A DNA stretch of 64,000 nt. Source: DATAES01 sp963802415. Its GTDB lineage: Bacteria > Actinomycetota > Acidimicrobiia > Acidimicrobiales > JACDCH01. The number at the start of each line of letters is the position of its first letter. Position 1 is the stretch's first letter. The notes beneath the pieces were generated by a model that saw only the letters and a program-made list of their open reading frames with translations, had not been told where the DNA came from and made no database searches. Location: positions 930,001-994,000 of the forward strand of contig CAWDIH010000001.1 in assembly GCA_963802415.1 (NCBI GenBank). The letters run 5' to 3'. Positions 37,094 to 45,531 of this stretch are shown piece by piece. The translations under genes and the position numbers were made by a program.

Positions 37094-37378
37094 TCATTCG
37101 TACGGTGTCCAAGTCGGAAACGAGATGTGGTCGACGTCGAGTCGCTTGGTGAGGCGTCCCTTGGCCGCCAGCTCGCGCAGGCACGGACGTGCCGCGTCGA
37201 TGCCGAGCATGCGGATGTAATCGGCCACCGGGAGCAGCAACGGTCCGGCCTCCGCATCGGCGTCGCCCGGTCGTAGGAGCGCGTCGACCTCGAGCGTCGG
37301 CCGGCAGGGATGGGCGAGATCGAGCGGCGTGCACTGGTACACGATGCCTTCGAAGACGGATTGGGCGAGAATCCTCAT
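37094..37378 (-). CDS. Hypothetical protein
   Basis: 94 residues, soluble, with one pair of well-spaced Cys (YQCTPLDLAHPC) and a C-terminal half that looks helical (PVADYIRMLGIDAARPCLRE). Not recognised. Convergent with larE, 23 bases from its end. Start ATG at 37378. Confidence 0.55.
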   Translation of the reverse strand: MRILAQSVFEGIVYQCTPLDLAHPCRPTLEVDALLRPGDADAEAGPLLLPVADYIRMLGIDAARPCLRELAAKGRLTKRLDVDHISFPTWTPYE

Positions 37379-37422
37379 GCCGGTTGTATCTGCGGCTCGA
37401 TCGCCGACTGCACTTTGGCAGC

Positions 37423-37917
37423 ATGGCCGCGATGGCGCCCGAGTCCAACCCGGATGACGAGCGCATGCTCGACCAGTTCGCCACGGCGTTGGCGGACGCG
37501 ATCGAGGACGCGCTGCCGGGTTGGGTCGTGCGCGGCGTCGAGCAACGGTTGCAGGACTGGGCGGGAACAGCCGATCCGGGCGTCGTCAACCAGGCGCGCG
37601 CGGCGGGTGAGCGGGCTCGCGCCGAGATCGGCCCCCAGGTCCGGCAGCTGCTCTCGCTCGATGTCGACGCGCAACGCACGAACCCGCTGTCCGTCGTGCG
37701 CTCGGCCGTGCGTTATCCGACCGAGGTGTTGCGGTCCGCGGGTGTGGCGCCCGTGCGGCGTGACGAGTTCGCCGAGCGGGCCTTTCCGGACGACATCTAC
37801 GACCTGTCGCCCGCCTCGTTCGCCGATGTCGATCCGTCCCTGCACGAACCGGGCCTGGTGTGGGGCGCGGCCAAGGCCCATGTCCACCTCACTCGTCACC
37901 GGCGACCGCCGCCCTGA
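37423..37917 (+). CDS. Conserved hypothetical actinobacterial protein
   Basis: About 164 residues, helical, acidic N-terminal half (DQFATALADAIEDALPGWVV) and a conserved-looking C-terminal half (PFPDDIYDLSPASFADVD-like stretch, then LVWGAAKAHVHL). Function unknown; similar proteins occur across Actinobacteria as far as I recall. ATG at 37423; divergent from the 94-residue gene. Confidence 0.65.
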   Translation: MAAMAPESNPDDERMLDQFATALADAIEDALPGWVVRGVEQRLQDWAGTADPGVVNQARAAGERARAEIGPQVRQLLSLDVDAQRTNPLSVVRSAVRYPTEVLRSAGVAPVRRDEFAERAFPDDIYDLSPASFADVDPSLHEPGLVWGAAKAHVHLTRHRRPPP

Positions 37918-37931
37918 GGGAGGCTGTGCGC

Positions 37932-38100
37932 ATGCTCGAGCCGGACGCGAAAGATGACCTGCATCGCTACCTGCAGTCGGCGCGCGACGCGGTGCTCTGG
38001 AAGCTCGACGGGCTCTCCGAGTACGACATCCGCCGGCCCATGGTGCGAACCGGCACCAACCTGCTGGGCCTCGTCAAGCATCTGGCAAGCGTTGATGGGG
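37932..38100 (+). pseudogene. 5' fragment of a DinB/DUF664-like gene
   Basis: About 56 residues (KDDLHRYLQSARDAVLWKLD, then RTGTNLLGLVKHLASV) match the first helices of DUF664/DinB-fold proteins, which hold a metal with His residues on later helices. Homology stops at about 38095, and the rest of the gene is not found on the other side of the REP-flanked segment. It looks cut off by insertion or deletion next to that segment. Confidence 0.6.
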
Positions 38101-38179
38101 ACCTATCCCGCCCGCCTCGACAGGATCGCTCGCGAGTCCCACTAACCGGTCGCCCGTCCCCCGGCCCTTCGCGCACATT

Positions 38180-38215
38180 GTCGACACAGCCACCGATTCG
38201 CGTGGCTGAGTCGAC
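38180..38215. repeat. REP-like hairpin A
   Basis: GTCGAC-A-CAGCCAC, loop CGATTCGC, GTGGCTG-A-GTCGAC: 13 paired bases with one mismatch. First of four related palindromes around the AbiEi/DUF559 gene. Confidence 0.75.
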
Positions 38216-38238
38216 ACTGAGTGGATGGCCGTCGCGTC

Positions 38239-38280
38239 TGTGTCGACCGAGCCACCGTTTCGGTGGTTCAGCAGACACAG
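38239..38280. repeat. REP-like hairpin B
   Basis: CTGTGTC...CCACCG, loop of 2-3 bases, CGGTGG...GACACAG; outer 7 bp and inner 6 bp pair, with an internal loop. Shares the CCACCG/CGGTGG core with hairpins C and D. Confidence 0.75.
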
Positions 38281-38359
38281 TCCTCAGGCGTCGCAGTGTC
38301 GTCGAGCGACGTAGTATGCGGGCTCTTCCTCCTGACGGTCGACGGACAGGAGGACTGCG

Positions 38360-39286
38360 GTGCCCACTCCGGACGCGATCCGCGAGATCCGGCGCGCCAC
38401 CAGACATCACGGTGTCACCACTCAGAACGAGCTGCGGTTGACGCAGCGGCAGACAGACATCTGCTGTGCGAGCGGCACGCTCATCCGCAAGTACAACGGC
38501 GTCTACGCCGATCCCGCGTATCCACGCTCGCGGGTGCAGGACCTCGCAGCGGCCGTCGCGGCTGGCGGTCCGCGATGCGCTGCATGGGGTCGTTCAGCAG
38601 CTGCGCTGTGGAACATGTGGGATGACCATCCGGCTACGCCTGAAGTCGTCGTTCCCTTTGGCCGGCTCCGCTCGATACCCGGCGCGACGGTGCACCGGTC
38701 AAGAGAGCTCACCCCGGCAATCGTCACGACTCGAGACCACATTCGAATTGTCAATCCCCTGGTGACGGTGCTTGATCTCGGAGTTGTCGCGAGCCAGGTG
38801 GAGGTCGCCGACGTCATCATCACGGGCCGCCAGCAGAAGCTCTTTACCGTCGCCGGCGTGCGCAAGACGATCAGCCGCTACGGCAAGCCGGGGCGCACCG
38901 GCGTCGTCGTCGCTCGCCGGGCGCTGGAGATGATCATGATCGGAGAGCGCCCGGCGGACAGTGTGCTCGAGTTTCGCTTCCACGTCGGTCCTGCTCGCCA
39001 CGGCCTGCCGCCGTATCACTACCAGTACGCGGTGCGAGTCGGTCGCAAGCGGTACTTCATCGACTTCGCCTATCCCGAGGTGATGCTCGCGATCGAGGTG
39101 GATGGCTACCAGCAGCGAGCATCCACCGAATCACTCGCGTACGACAACAACCGTGCGAACCAGTTGGTCCTTGCCGGTTGGACCATCCTGCGATTCGGGT
39201 GGGAGCGCGTCGTCAACGACCCCGCAGGCGTCGCGAGGGAGATCCTCCTCAAGCTCGGACAGCTCGGATACGAGTTCCGTCGGTAG
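38360..39286 (+). CDS. AbiEi-like winged-helix plus DUF559 (Vsr-fold) endonuclease-like protein
   Basis: 308 residues. The N-terminal 90 residues (QNELRLTQRQTDICCASGTL, IRKYNGVYADPAYP) resemble the AbiEi/type IV antitoxin winged helix. The C-terminal third is a DUF559 domain of the PD-(D/E)xK/Vsr nuclease fold: YFIDFAYPEVMLAIEVDGYQ, NNRANQLVLAGWTILRFGWE, with D and E-V-D as likely metal ligands. This two-domain family is abundant in Actinobacteria and poorly understood. GTG at 38360 follows GGAGG. Two REP-like hairpins lie on each side within 200 bases. Confidence 0.82.
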   Translation: MPTPDAIREIRRATRHHGVTTQNELRLTQRQTDICCASGTLIRKYNGVYADPAYPRSRVQDLAAAVAAGGPRCAAWGRSAAALWNMWDDHPATPEVVVPFGRLRSIPGATVHRSRELTPAIVTTRDHIRIVNPLVTVLDLGVVASQVEVADVIITGRQQKLFTVAGVRKTISRYGKPGRTGVVVARRALEMIMIGERPADSVLEFRFHVGPARHGLPPYHYQYAVRVGRKRYFIDFAYPEVMLAIEVDGYQQRASTESLAYDNNRANQLVLAGWTILRFGWERVVNDPAGVAREILLKLGQLGYEFRR

Positions 39287-39287
39287 A

Positions 39288-39336
39288 TGTCTGTGTCTGC
39301 TCAGCCACCGATCCGGTGGTTCAGCAGACACAGACA
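39288..39336. repeat. REP-like hairpin C
   Basis: Two 23-base arms, left starting TGTCTGTGTCTGCT and right ending AGCAGACACAGACA, separated by 3 bases; 21 of 23 positions pair. The strongest of the four and placed right behind the stop codon of the DUF559 gene, so it also serves as a likely terminator. Confidence 0.85.
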
Positions 39337-39354
39337 CACGCACTCTGAGCTCTG

Positions 39355-39392
39355 TGTCGACTCACCCACCGGTTTCGGTGGCTCAGCCGACA
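39355..39392. repeat. REP-like hairpin D
   Basis: TGTCGACTCACCCACCG, loop GTTT, CGGTGGCTCAGCCGACA: 14 of 17 positions pair. Shares arm sequence with A-C. Confidence 0.75.
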
Positions 39393-39400
39393 ATGTGCGC

Positions 39401-39481
39401 GTCCCGGGGGGGCGAGGGCCGGTCCCGGGGGGACAAGGGCCGGTCCCGGGGGGACGAGGGCCGGTCCCGGGTGACAAGGCC
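39401..39481. repeat. 21-bp G-rich tandem repeat, about 4 units
   Basis: Units of the form GGTCCCGGGGGGACAAGGGCC at 39421 and 39442, with a degenerate unit on each side. Runs of five to seven G are present in each unit. It lies between hairpin D and the end of the Rrf2 gene and has no coding potential. Confidence 0.85.
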
Positions 39482-39521
39482 GGCGTTGGGTCACGCGGAT
39501 TGACGAGTCGGAGGACGTGGG

Positions 39522-39980
39522 TCAGTGGGGTTCCCAGGCGTCGGGGTCGTCGGCGAGGGCATCCACGTCGGGCGGCAGCTTGCCGGCAACCAAGTCGGCG
39601 ACGGTGACGACCTCGAGCACGCTTCGCAGGCTCGCCCGCACGCACACCCACATGCGTTGCAACGGAACGGCGCTACCTGCGAACTCGACCTCCTCGGGTC
39701 GCAGGCCGCGCACGTTGGCAAGCGGCCCTTCGACCGCGCGTATGAGTTCGGCGACCGTGATCTGATCGGCGGGACGTGCCAGCCAGTAGCCGCCCTCCGC
39801 GCCCCGCTGGCTGCCGACCAATCCGGATCGCTTGAGCTCGCCGAGGATGTTCTCGAGGTACTTCATCGGGATGCCCTGCTCGCGCGCGATGCGCTCGCCC
39901 TTGACTGGATTCGTCCGGTCAGCATCCGCGAGCTCGATCACGGCGCGCACCGTGTAGTCGACCTTCGCCGTCACCCGCAC
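39522..39980 (-). CDS. Rrf2-family transcriptional regulator
   Basis: 152 residues with an N-terminal winged helix (MRVTAKVDYTVRAVIELA, IPMKYLENILGELKRSGLV, GSQRGAEGGYWLARP) typical of Rrf2/IscR/NsrR. Members that sense Fe-S status use three Cys between helix and dimer arm; only one Cys is present here (WVCVRAS), so it probably does not hold an Fe-S cluster of the IscR type. Target genes unknown. It is followed on the minus strand side by nothing and preceded by the small Cys-rich protein gene. Confidence 0.9.
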   Translation of the reverse strand: MRVTAKVDYTVRAVIELADADRTNPVKGERIAREQGIPMKYLENILGELKRSGLVGSQRGAEGGYWLARPADQITVAELIRAVEGPLANVRGLRPEEVEFAGSAVPLQRMWVCVRASLRSVLEVVTVADLVAGKLPPDVDALADDPDAWEPH

Positions 39981-39989
39981 GTGCGTGCG

Positions 39990-40190
39990 CTACTCGTCAC
40001 GGTCGTCGGGATCCTCGCGCTCGAATCGCTGCCAGCCGGCATCAGCGATCGAGCGAGCTTCGAAGAAGATGCAGTTTTCGGGGCACGCGAAGGGCGCGGT
40101 CTCGTTGGCGTCGACGCGGCAGCGCTGGACGATCTCGCCCGAGGCGACCGTCCGGGTCGAGTAATGCCTGCAGTCTTCGCGCACGGCCAT
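39990..40190 (-). CDS. Small Cys-rich protein
   Basis: 66 residues with four Cys, in EDCRHYS, VQRCRVD and CPENC, which could hold zinc or an Fe-S cluster. The rest is acidic (EREDPDDRDE at the end). ATG at 40190, with an in-frame GTG two codons earlier. Upstream of and on the same strand as the Rrf2 regulator, 9 bases apart, so the two are likely cotranscribed. Function unknown. Confidence 0.7.
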   Translation of the reverse strand: MAVREDCRHYSTRTVASGEIVQRCRVDANETAPFACPENCIFFEARSIADAGWQRFEREDPDDRDE

Positions 40191-40240
40191 GGGCACAGTC
40201 TGGCAGCCACCCTCGCCGAAGCGTTGCGTAGTCTCGGGAG

Positions 40241-41578
40241 GTGGCGAATCGGCTGGCGGTGATCGGGGGCGACGCCGGCGGCATGTCGGCGGCCACGCAA
40301 GCGAGACGGCTCGATCCCTCACTCGAGATCGTCGCCTTCGAGAGGACGGAGTGGACGAGCTACTCGGCATGCGGCATCCCGTACCTCGTCAGCGGCGAGA
40401 TCGGCGCGCTCGACCGGCTCGTTGCTCGTTCACCACAGGAGCATCGCGACCAATCGCACATCGACGTCCGCGTTCGTCACGAGGTCATGAGCATCGACCT
40501 GTCATCTGGACGGCTCGAGGTCCGTGACCAGGTTCGGGGCCGAACGATCCAAGTCCCGTTCGACATGCTCCTCCTCGGCATGGGTGCCCGGCCCATACGT
40601 CCGGACCTTCCGGGCATCGACCTACCGATCGTCCACGGCGTCCAGACGCTGCACGATGCGAGCCAGCTCCTCCAGTACGCAGAGCGGAGCCGGTGCAGCG
40701 AGGTGGTCGTGGTCGGTGGCGGCTACATCGGCCTCGAGCTTGCCGAATCGTTCGTCGAGCGCCAGGCCAGCGTGACGATCATCGAGAGCCAACCACACGT
40801 GATGAGCACCCTCGATGGCGACATCGCAGCACCGATCGAAGAAGCGATGCGCAAGCTCGGCATCGAGCTGCGGTTGAACACGGAGGTCATCGGCTTCGAA
40901 GAGGACGCGGTGGTGACCCGAGACGGCAGGATCGCCGCCGATCTCGTCATCGTCGGCATCGGCGTCCAACCGAACACCGAGCTCGCGCGCGACGCGGGGA
41001 TCGAGCTCGGCGTTCGCCGGTCCGTGCGCGTCGATCGTCGACAGCGAACGAGCGCGCCGAACGTCTGGGCCGCCGGCGATTGCGTGGAGTCGTTTCACCT
41101 CGTGAGTCGCCGCCCCGTGTACGTCGCGCTCGGCACGGTCGCCAACCGGCAGGGCCGGGTTGCGGGGATCAACATCGGAGGTGGCTATGCCGCGTTTGCC
41201 GGCATCCTCGGCACGGCGGTCACCCGAATTTGTGCAACCGAGATCAGTCGCACGGGACTGAACGAGCGCGAAGCGCGAGACGCAGCCTTCGAGTTCGTCA
41301 CGGCGACTGTCGACAGCACGACGACGGCGTCGTACTTCCCCGAGGCGCCCAAGATCACGGTGAAGCTGCTCGCGGAGCGACGTAGCGGACGGATCATCGG
41401 CGCGCAGATCGTCGGCGGTCGTGGTGCGGGCAAGCGGATCGACGTGGCGGCGGCCGCGATCACGGCAGGTATGGACGCGGGACAGCTGGTCGATCTCGAC
41501 TTCGGGTATGCGCCCCCCGTGAGCCCGCTGTGGGACCCGATCGCGAGCGCCGCGCGCGTGATTCTTTCGAAGCTCTGA
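40241..41578 (+). CDS. FAD/NAD(P)-dependent CoA-disulfide reductase / NADH oxidase-like protein
   Basis: 445 residues of the single-cysteine flavoprotein disulfide reductase group. FAD motif VIGGDAGGMSAATQARR, redox Cys at about residue 44 in SYSACGIPYLVSG, NAD(P) motif VVVVGGGYIGLELAESF, FAD-ribityl motif VWAAGDCVE, and a C-terminal dimerisation domain ending in FGYAPPVSPLWDPI. The single Cys fits CoADR, Nox or persulfide reductase activities; these cannot be separated by eye. GTG/ATG start at 40241. Intact. Confidence 0.9.
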   Translation: MANRLAVIGGDAGGMSAATQARRLDPSLEIVAFERTEWTSYSACGIPYLVSGEIGALDRLVARSPQEHRDQSHIDVRVRHEVMSIDLSSGRLEVRDQVRGRTIQVPFDMLLLGMGARPIRPDLPGIDLPIVHGVQTLHDASQLLQYAERSRCSEVVVVGGGYIGLELAESFVERQASVTIIESQPHVMSTLDGDIAAPIEEAMRKLGIELRLNTEVIGFEEDAVVTRDGRIAADLVIVGIGVQPNTELARDAGIELGVRRSVRVDRRQRTSAPNVWAAGDCVESFHLVSRRPVYVALGTVANRQGRVAGINIGGGYAAFAGILGTAVTRICATEISRTGLNEREARDAAFEFVTATVDSTTTASYFPEAPKITVKLLAERRSGRIIGAQIVGGRGAGKRIDVAAAAITAGMDAGQLVDLDFGYAPPVSPLWDPIASAARVILSKL

Positions 41579-41646
41579 CACTCTCCTGACAGGCTCGATC
41601 AGGCGCGGCTATGTTCCGCGACTTCCGTGCCGACAAGGGGGGAATC

Positions 41647-42885
41647 GTGCTCGATACCGGAAGCACTGCTTGGGTCCTCGCGAGCGCAGCGCTCGTACTG
41701 TTCATGACACCTGGCCTCGCGTTCTTCTACGGCGGCATGGTGCGCTCGAAGAACGTGCTCGGCATGCTGATGCAGAACTACTTCGCGATGGGCCTCGTGA
41801 GTGTCCTGTGGGCAGTGGTCGGCTTCAGCCTCGCGTTCGGGGGAAGCGGAGGTTGGACCGGCAGCTTCGAGTTCGCGTTCCTCAAGGACATGCAGGTCCC
41901 TGAGCTACAACTTCCGGGCTACGCGGGCCCGTATGCGCTCGCGATCCCCGCCATACTGTTCTGCGCGTACCAGATGATGTTCGCGATCATCACACCCGCG
42001 CTCATCACCGGTGCGACCGCCGATCGATTGAAGTTCAAGTCCTACGCCGTCTTCCTCGGCGTGTGGTCCATCCTCGTGTACTCCACGGTGGCGCACTGGG
42101 TGTTCAGCCCGAACGGGTGGTTGTTCAAGCGGGGAGCGCTCGACTTTGCAGGCGGCACCGTCGTTCACATCAACGCTGGCATCGCCGCGCTCGCGGTCGT
42201 GCTCCTCATCGGTCGCCGGCGTGGGTATCCGGACGAGCCCATGCCACCGCACAACCTACCGCTGACGCTGCTCGGCACCGGCATCTTGTGGTTCGGATGG
42301 TTCGGCTTCAACGCCGGCTCCACGCTCGCGGCCAACCAGCTCGCGGCTCAGGCGCTCATCAACACACACCTCGCCGCCGCAGCCGCGATGCTCGGCTGGC
42401 TGCTGGTCGAGCGGGCCCGGGACGGTCACGCGACAACGCTCGGCGGAGCTTCGGGCGCGGTCGCGGGCTTGGTGGCCATCACACCGTGCGCAGGGTTCGT
42501 CTCGGCGATGGCGGCCATCGTGATCGGTTTCCTGGCCGGGGCGATCTGCCTGCTGGCAATCGGCATCAAGCGTCGGTACCGCTTCGACGACGCGCTCGAC
42601 GTCGTCGCCGTGCATCTGGTCGGCGGCATCGTCGGCTCGCTGCTACTCGGCTTCTTTGCCGACACGGCGATCAATCCGCTCGGCGCCGATGGCGTGTTCA
42701 ACGGCGGCGGCGCCGAGTTGCTCGGCAACCAGCTCGTCGCGGTCGCGTCCACGATCGTCTTCTCGTTCGTCGTCACGTTGATCATCGCCAAGGCCGTCGA
42801 CGTGACAATGGGCCTGCGGGTCGACGAAGCATCCGAGAACGAAGGGCTCGACATCACGCAGCACGCGGAAACCGCGTACGCGTGA
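41647..42885 (+). CDS. amt: Ammonium transporter Amt
   Basis: About 412 residues, eleven helices. Marks: LFMTPGLAFFYGGMVRSKNV, the pore histidines in STVAHWVFSP (no) and region VVHINAGIAALA and ALINTHLAAAAAMLGW, and the signature DALDVVAVHLVGGIVGSL. GTG at 41647 after AAGGGGGGAA is preferred; an ATG at 41611 is possible. It is followed by a PII gene and glnD, so uptake is likely gated by the PII protein binding the cytoplasmic face. Confidence 0.95.
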   Translation: MLDTGSTAWVLASAALVLFMTPGLAFFYGGMVRSKNVLGMLMQNYFAMGLVSVLWAVVGFSLAFGGSGGWTGSFEFAFLKDMQVPELQLPGYAGPYALAIPAILFCAYQMMFAIITPALITGATADRLKFKSYAVFLGVWSILVYSTVAHWVFSPNGWLFKRGALDFAGGTVVHINAGIAALAVVLLIGRRRGYPDEPMPPHNLPLTLLGTGILWFGWFGFNAGSTLAANQLAAQALINTHLAAAAAMLGWLLVERARDGHATTLGGASGAVAGLVAITPCAGFVSAMAAIVIGFLAGAICLLAIGIKRRYRFDDALDVVAVHLVGGIVGSLLLGFFADTAINPLGADGVFNGGGAELLGNQLVAVASTIVFSFVVTLIIAKAVDVTMGLRVDEASENEGLDITQHAETAYA

Positions 42886-42919
42886 CAGCCTGAAGCTGCG
42901 AAACACAAGGATCGAGGAC

Positions 42920-43258
42920 ATGAAGCTGATCACAGCGGTCATCAAGCCGTTCAAGCTCGACGAGGTGAAAGAAGCGCTCAAGAGCGCCGGCGTCCAAGGC
43001 ATCACCGTGAGTGAGGTGCAGGGCTTCGGTCGCCAGGCCGGACATACAGAGGTGTACCGAGGCACCGAGTACAAGATCGACTTCGTCCCCAAGGTGCGGC
43101 TCGAGATCGTGTGCGCGGATGACGACATCGAACGCGTCACCGACGCGATCTCGGTGTCCTCTCGTACCGGCAAGATCGGCGACGGCAAGGTATGGGTCAC
43201 GCCCGTCGAACACGTCATCCGAATCCGCACCGGTGAACTCGACGACGACGCCATCTGA
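42920..43258 (+). CDS. glnK: Nitrogen regulatory protein PII (GlnB/GlnK)
   Basis: 112 residues, intact. MKLITAVIKPFKLDEVKEAL, the T-loop with uridylylation/adenylylation Tyr51 in EVYRGTEYKIDF, and C-terminal GKIGDGKVWV and VIRIRTGE for nucleotide and 2-oxoglutarate binding. In Actinobacteria the GlnK encoded with amt and glnD is adenylylated by GlnD. glnD starts 26 bases before its stop. Confidence 0.96.
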   Translation: MKLITAVIKPFKLDEVKEALKSAGVQGITVSEVQGFGRQAGHTEVYRGTEYKIDFVPKVRLEIVCADDDIERVTDAISVSSRTGKIGDGKVWVTPVEHVIRIRTGELDDDAI

Positions 43259-45521
43259 CCCCTCGCAGTTCGGCGCCACGGGCCTGGAGTGGTGTCGCCG
43301 CCACAGCGGTGCCACCGACGAATGGCTGCAGGCGCTGTTCGAAGAAGCGGTGCAAGGCGATCGTTCGGCCGTCGCACTCGTCGCGGTCGGCGGCTACGGG
43401 CGATCCGAGTTGTTTCCCGGCGGCGATCTCGACCTCGTGTTGCTCCACGCGCGCGACACGGACATCGCCAAGATCGCCGACCGGCTCTGGTACCCGATCT
43501 GGGACGCGAGCACGCGGCTGGGCCACAGCGTGCGTACCGTTCGACAGGCCCTCACGCTGGCTCGACACGACCTCGACACCGCGACGTCCTTGCTGAGCGC
43601 GCGTCACCTCGCCGGCGACGAAGCACTGTCGGTCGCGGTCGCCGAAGGGGCCCGCGGTCAGTGGGAGCGGAATGCGAACCGATGGCTGAGAGAACTCGCC
43701 GATGGTGTCGACGCGCGACACCATCGCAGCGGCGAGGTCGCGTTCCTCCTCGAGCCCGATCTCAAGGATGGCCGCGGCGGTTTACGCGACGTCCACGCGA
43801 TGCGATGGGCTGACGCGACGCATCGCGTGCTGTTCGACTTGGACACTGTCACGCTCGCCGCTGCGTATGACGTGCTCGGTGATGCTCGCGTCGAACTGCA
43901 GCGCCACACCGGCAGTGCCAGCAACAAGCTCACGCTGCAGGATCAGGACGGCGTCGCAGCCGCGCTCGGGTATGTGGACGCGGACTCGCTGATGGCGGCC
44001 GTCTCCGAAGCGGCCCGCACGATCGCGTGGACGAGCGACGACACCTGGAGGCGGATCCGGTCGTCGCTCAGCGGACCGCGCGGACGGCTCGCGCATCGCG
44101 AGCGCGAGATCCGTCCGGGAATCGTCCTCCGCGACGGCGAGCTACGCGTTGCTGCTGAGGTCCTCGAGCGTGAGCCGTCTCTCCCTCTGCAAGTCGCCGC
44201 GGCGGCGGCCGAACGCGACGTCCCGATCCAGCGCGATTCGCTGGCCTTGCTCGCGGAGCACGCGCCGCGTCAGCAGGATCCGTGGGCGCCCGCCGCACGC
44301 GCGGCGTTGGTCGATCTGCTGCTCACCGGCCATCGAGCGGTTCCTGTCATCGAAGCGCTCGACCAGGTCGGCGTGTGGGTACGCGTCATTCCCGAGTGGT
44401 CGAACGTCCGCTGCCGGCCGCAACGCAACGCCTATCACCGCTACACCGTCGACCGGCATCTCGTGGAGGCGGCGGCCAACGCGGGTGAGCGGGCGGGCGG
44501 GATCAGTCGTCCAGACCTCTTGGTGGTCGGCGCGTTGTTGCACGACATCGGGAAGGGCTATCCAGGCGATCACACCGAAGCCGGCGTCGAAGTCGTACCC
44601 AAGATCGCCGCGCGCATGGGATTCGACCAGGAAGACATCGACACGCTCGTGTGTCTGGTCGCGCACCATCTGCTACTCGCCGACGTCGCCACCCGTCGTG
44701 ATCTCGACGACCCCGGCACGATCGAGCGCGTCGCCGCGTTGATCGGATCAGCTTCTCGGCTTCAACTCCTCGCTGTGCTGACGGAGGCAGACTCGCTCGC
44801 CACGGGCCCGTCGGCGTGGGGGAGGTGGAAGGCAGGTCTGGTCGGCGACCTCGTCGGGCGCGCCGGCCATGTGCTAGGTGGCGGTGCCGCGACCGAGGTC
44901 GCGTACGACCACGGGCTGACCGATGTGCAGCAAGCTCTCCTCGACGGGCAGCAGTTGCACATCCACGGCGACGGAAACGACCTCGTAATCGTTGCCGAGG
45001 ACGAACCCGGGCTGTTCGCACGCGTTGCAGGCGTGCTCACGTTGCACGGAATCGGCGTGCTCGCCGCTTCGGCTCACACCGACGAAAGCGGCTGGATTCT
45101 CGATCAGTTCACGGTCGAGACCGACGTCGGGCGCGCCGTCGAGTGGGCGCCGGTCGCCGCCGACGTCGAACGCGTCCTCCTCGATCCTGCAGTGCTCGAC
45201 GCGCGCATCGAGCGCAAGATCGCCACGTACCAGCGGTCCGCCGGGCTCGGCACGACGGTAACGGCGGTTCGTTTCGACAACGACATGTCGGCGAACGCCA
45301 CAGTCATCGAGGTGCACGCGCGCGATCGCATCGGCCTCCTTTACCGGATCAGCGACGTGATTGCGAATGCGCGATTGGACATCCGGTCGGCCAAGGTGCA
45401 GACGATGGGCCCGCACGCGGTCGACTCCTTCTACGTCCGCCACCACGACGGCGGAAAGCTCACCGACGACGGCGCACGGACCGCGCTCGAACGGGACATC
45501 ATCGCTGCCCTTCACGGGTAG
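43233..45521 (+). CDS. glnD: [Protein-PII] nucleotidyltransferase/removing enzyme GlnD
   Basis: Bifunctional nitrogen sensor that modifies and demodifies PII. About 762 residues. Nucleotidyltransferase motif GGYGRSELFPGGDLDLVLLH near the start, GlnD-type PDLKDGRGGLRDVHAMRWAD, the HD hydrolase motif VVGALLHDIGKGYPGDHTE, and two C-terminal ACT domains (DEPGLFARVAGVL, and ARDRIGLLYRISDVI) for glutamine sensing. GTG at 43233 overlaps glnK by 26 bases. Intact. Shorter N-terminus than the enterobacterial enzyme. Confidence 0.95.
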   Translation: MNSTTTPSDPSQFGATGLEWCRRHSGATDEWLQALFEEAVQGDRSAVALVAVGGYGRSELFPGGDLDLVLLHARDTDIAKIADRLWYPIWDASTRLGHSVRTVRQALTLARHDLDTATSLLSARHLAGDEALSVAVAEGARGQWERNANRWLRELADGVDARHHRSGEVAFLLEPDLKDGRGGLRDVHAMRWADATHRVLFDLDTVTLAAAYDVLGDARVELQRHTGSASNKLTLQDQDGVAAALGYVDADSLMAAVSEAARTIAWTSDDTWRRIRSSLSGPRGRLAHREREIRPGIVLRDGELRVAAEVLEREPSLPLQVAAAAAERDVPIQRDSLALLAEHAPRQQDPWAPAARAALVDLLLTGHRAVPVIEALDQVGVWVRVIPEWSNVRCRPQRNAYHRYTVDRHLVEAAANAGERAGGISRPDLLVVGALLHDIGKGYPGDHTEAGVEVVPKIAARMGFDQEDIDTLVCLVAHHLLLADVATRRDLDDPGTIERVAALIGSASRLQLLAVLTEADSLATGPSAWGRWKAGLVGDLVGRAGHVLGGGAATEVAYDHGLTDVQQALLDGQQLHIHGDGNDLVIVAEDEPGLFARVAGVLTLHGIGVLAASAHTDESGWILDQFTVETDVGRAVEWAPVAADVERVLLDPAVLDARIERKIATYQRSAGLGTTVTAVRFDNDMSANATVIEVHARDRIGLLYRISDVIANARLDIRSAKVQTMGPHAVDSFYVRHHDGGKLTDDGARTALERDIIAALHG

Positions 45522-45531
45522 GTTGAGCCCG

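Noticed and set aside
38180..39392. CRISPR array formed by the four palindromes
   Set aside because: Units are imperfect hairpins of different length with uneven spacing and a gene between them; no cas genes.
42920..43258. Riboswitch or sRNA in front of the amt-glnK genes
   Set aside because: The short gaps show no recognisable conserved RNA structure.
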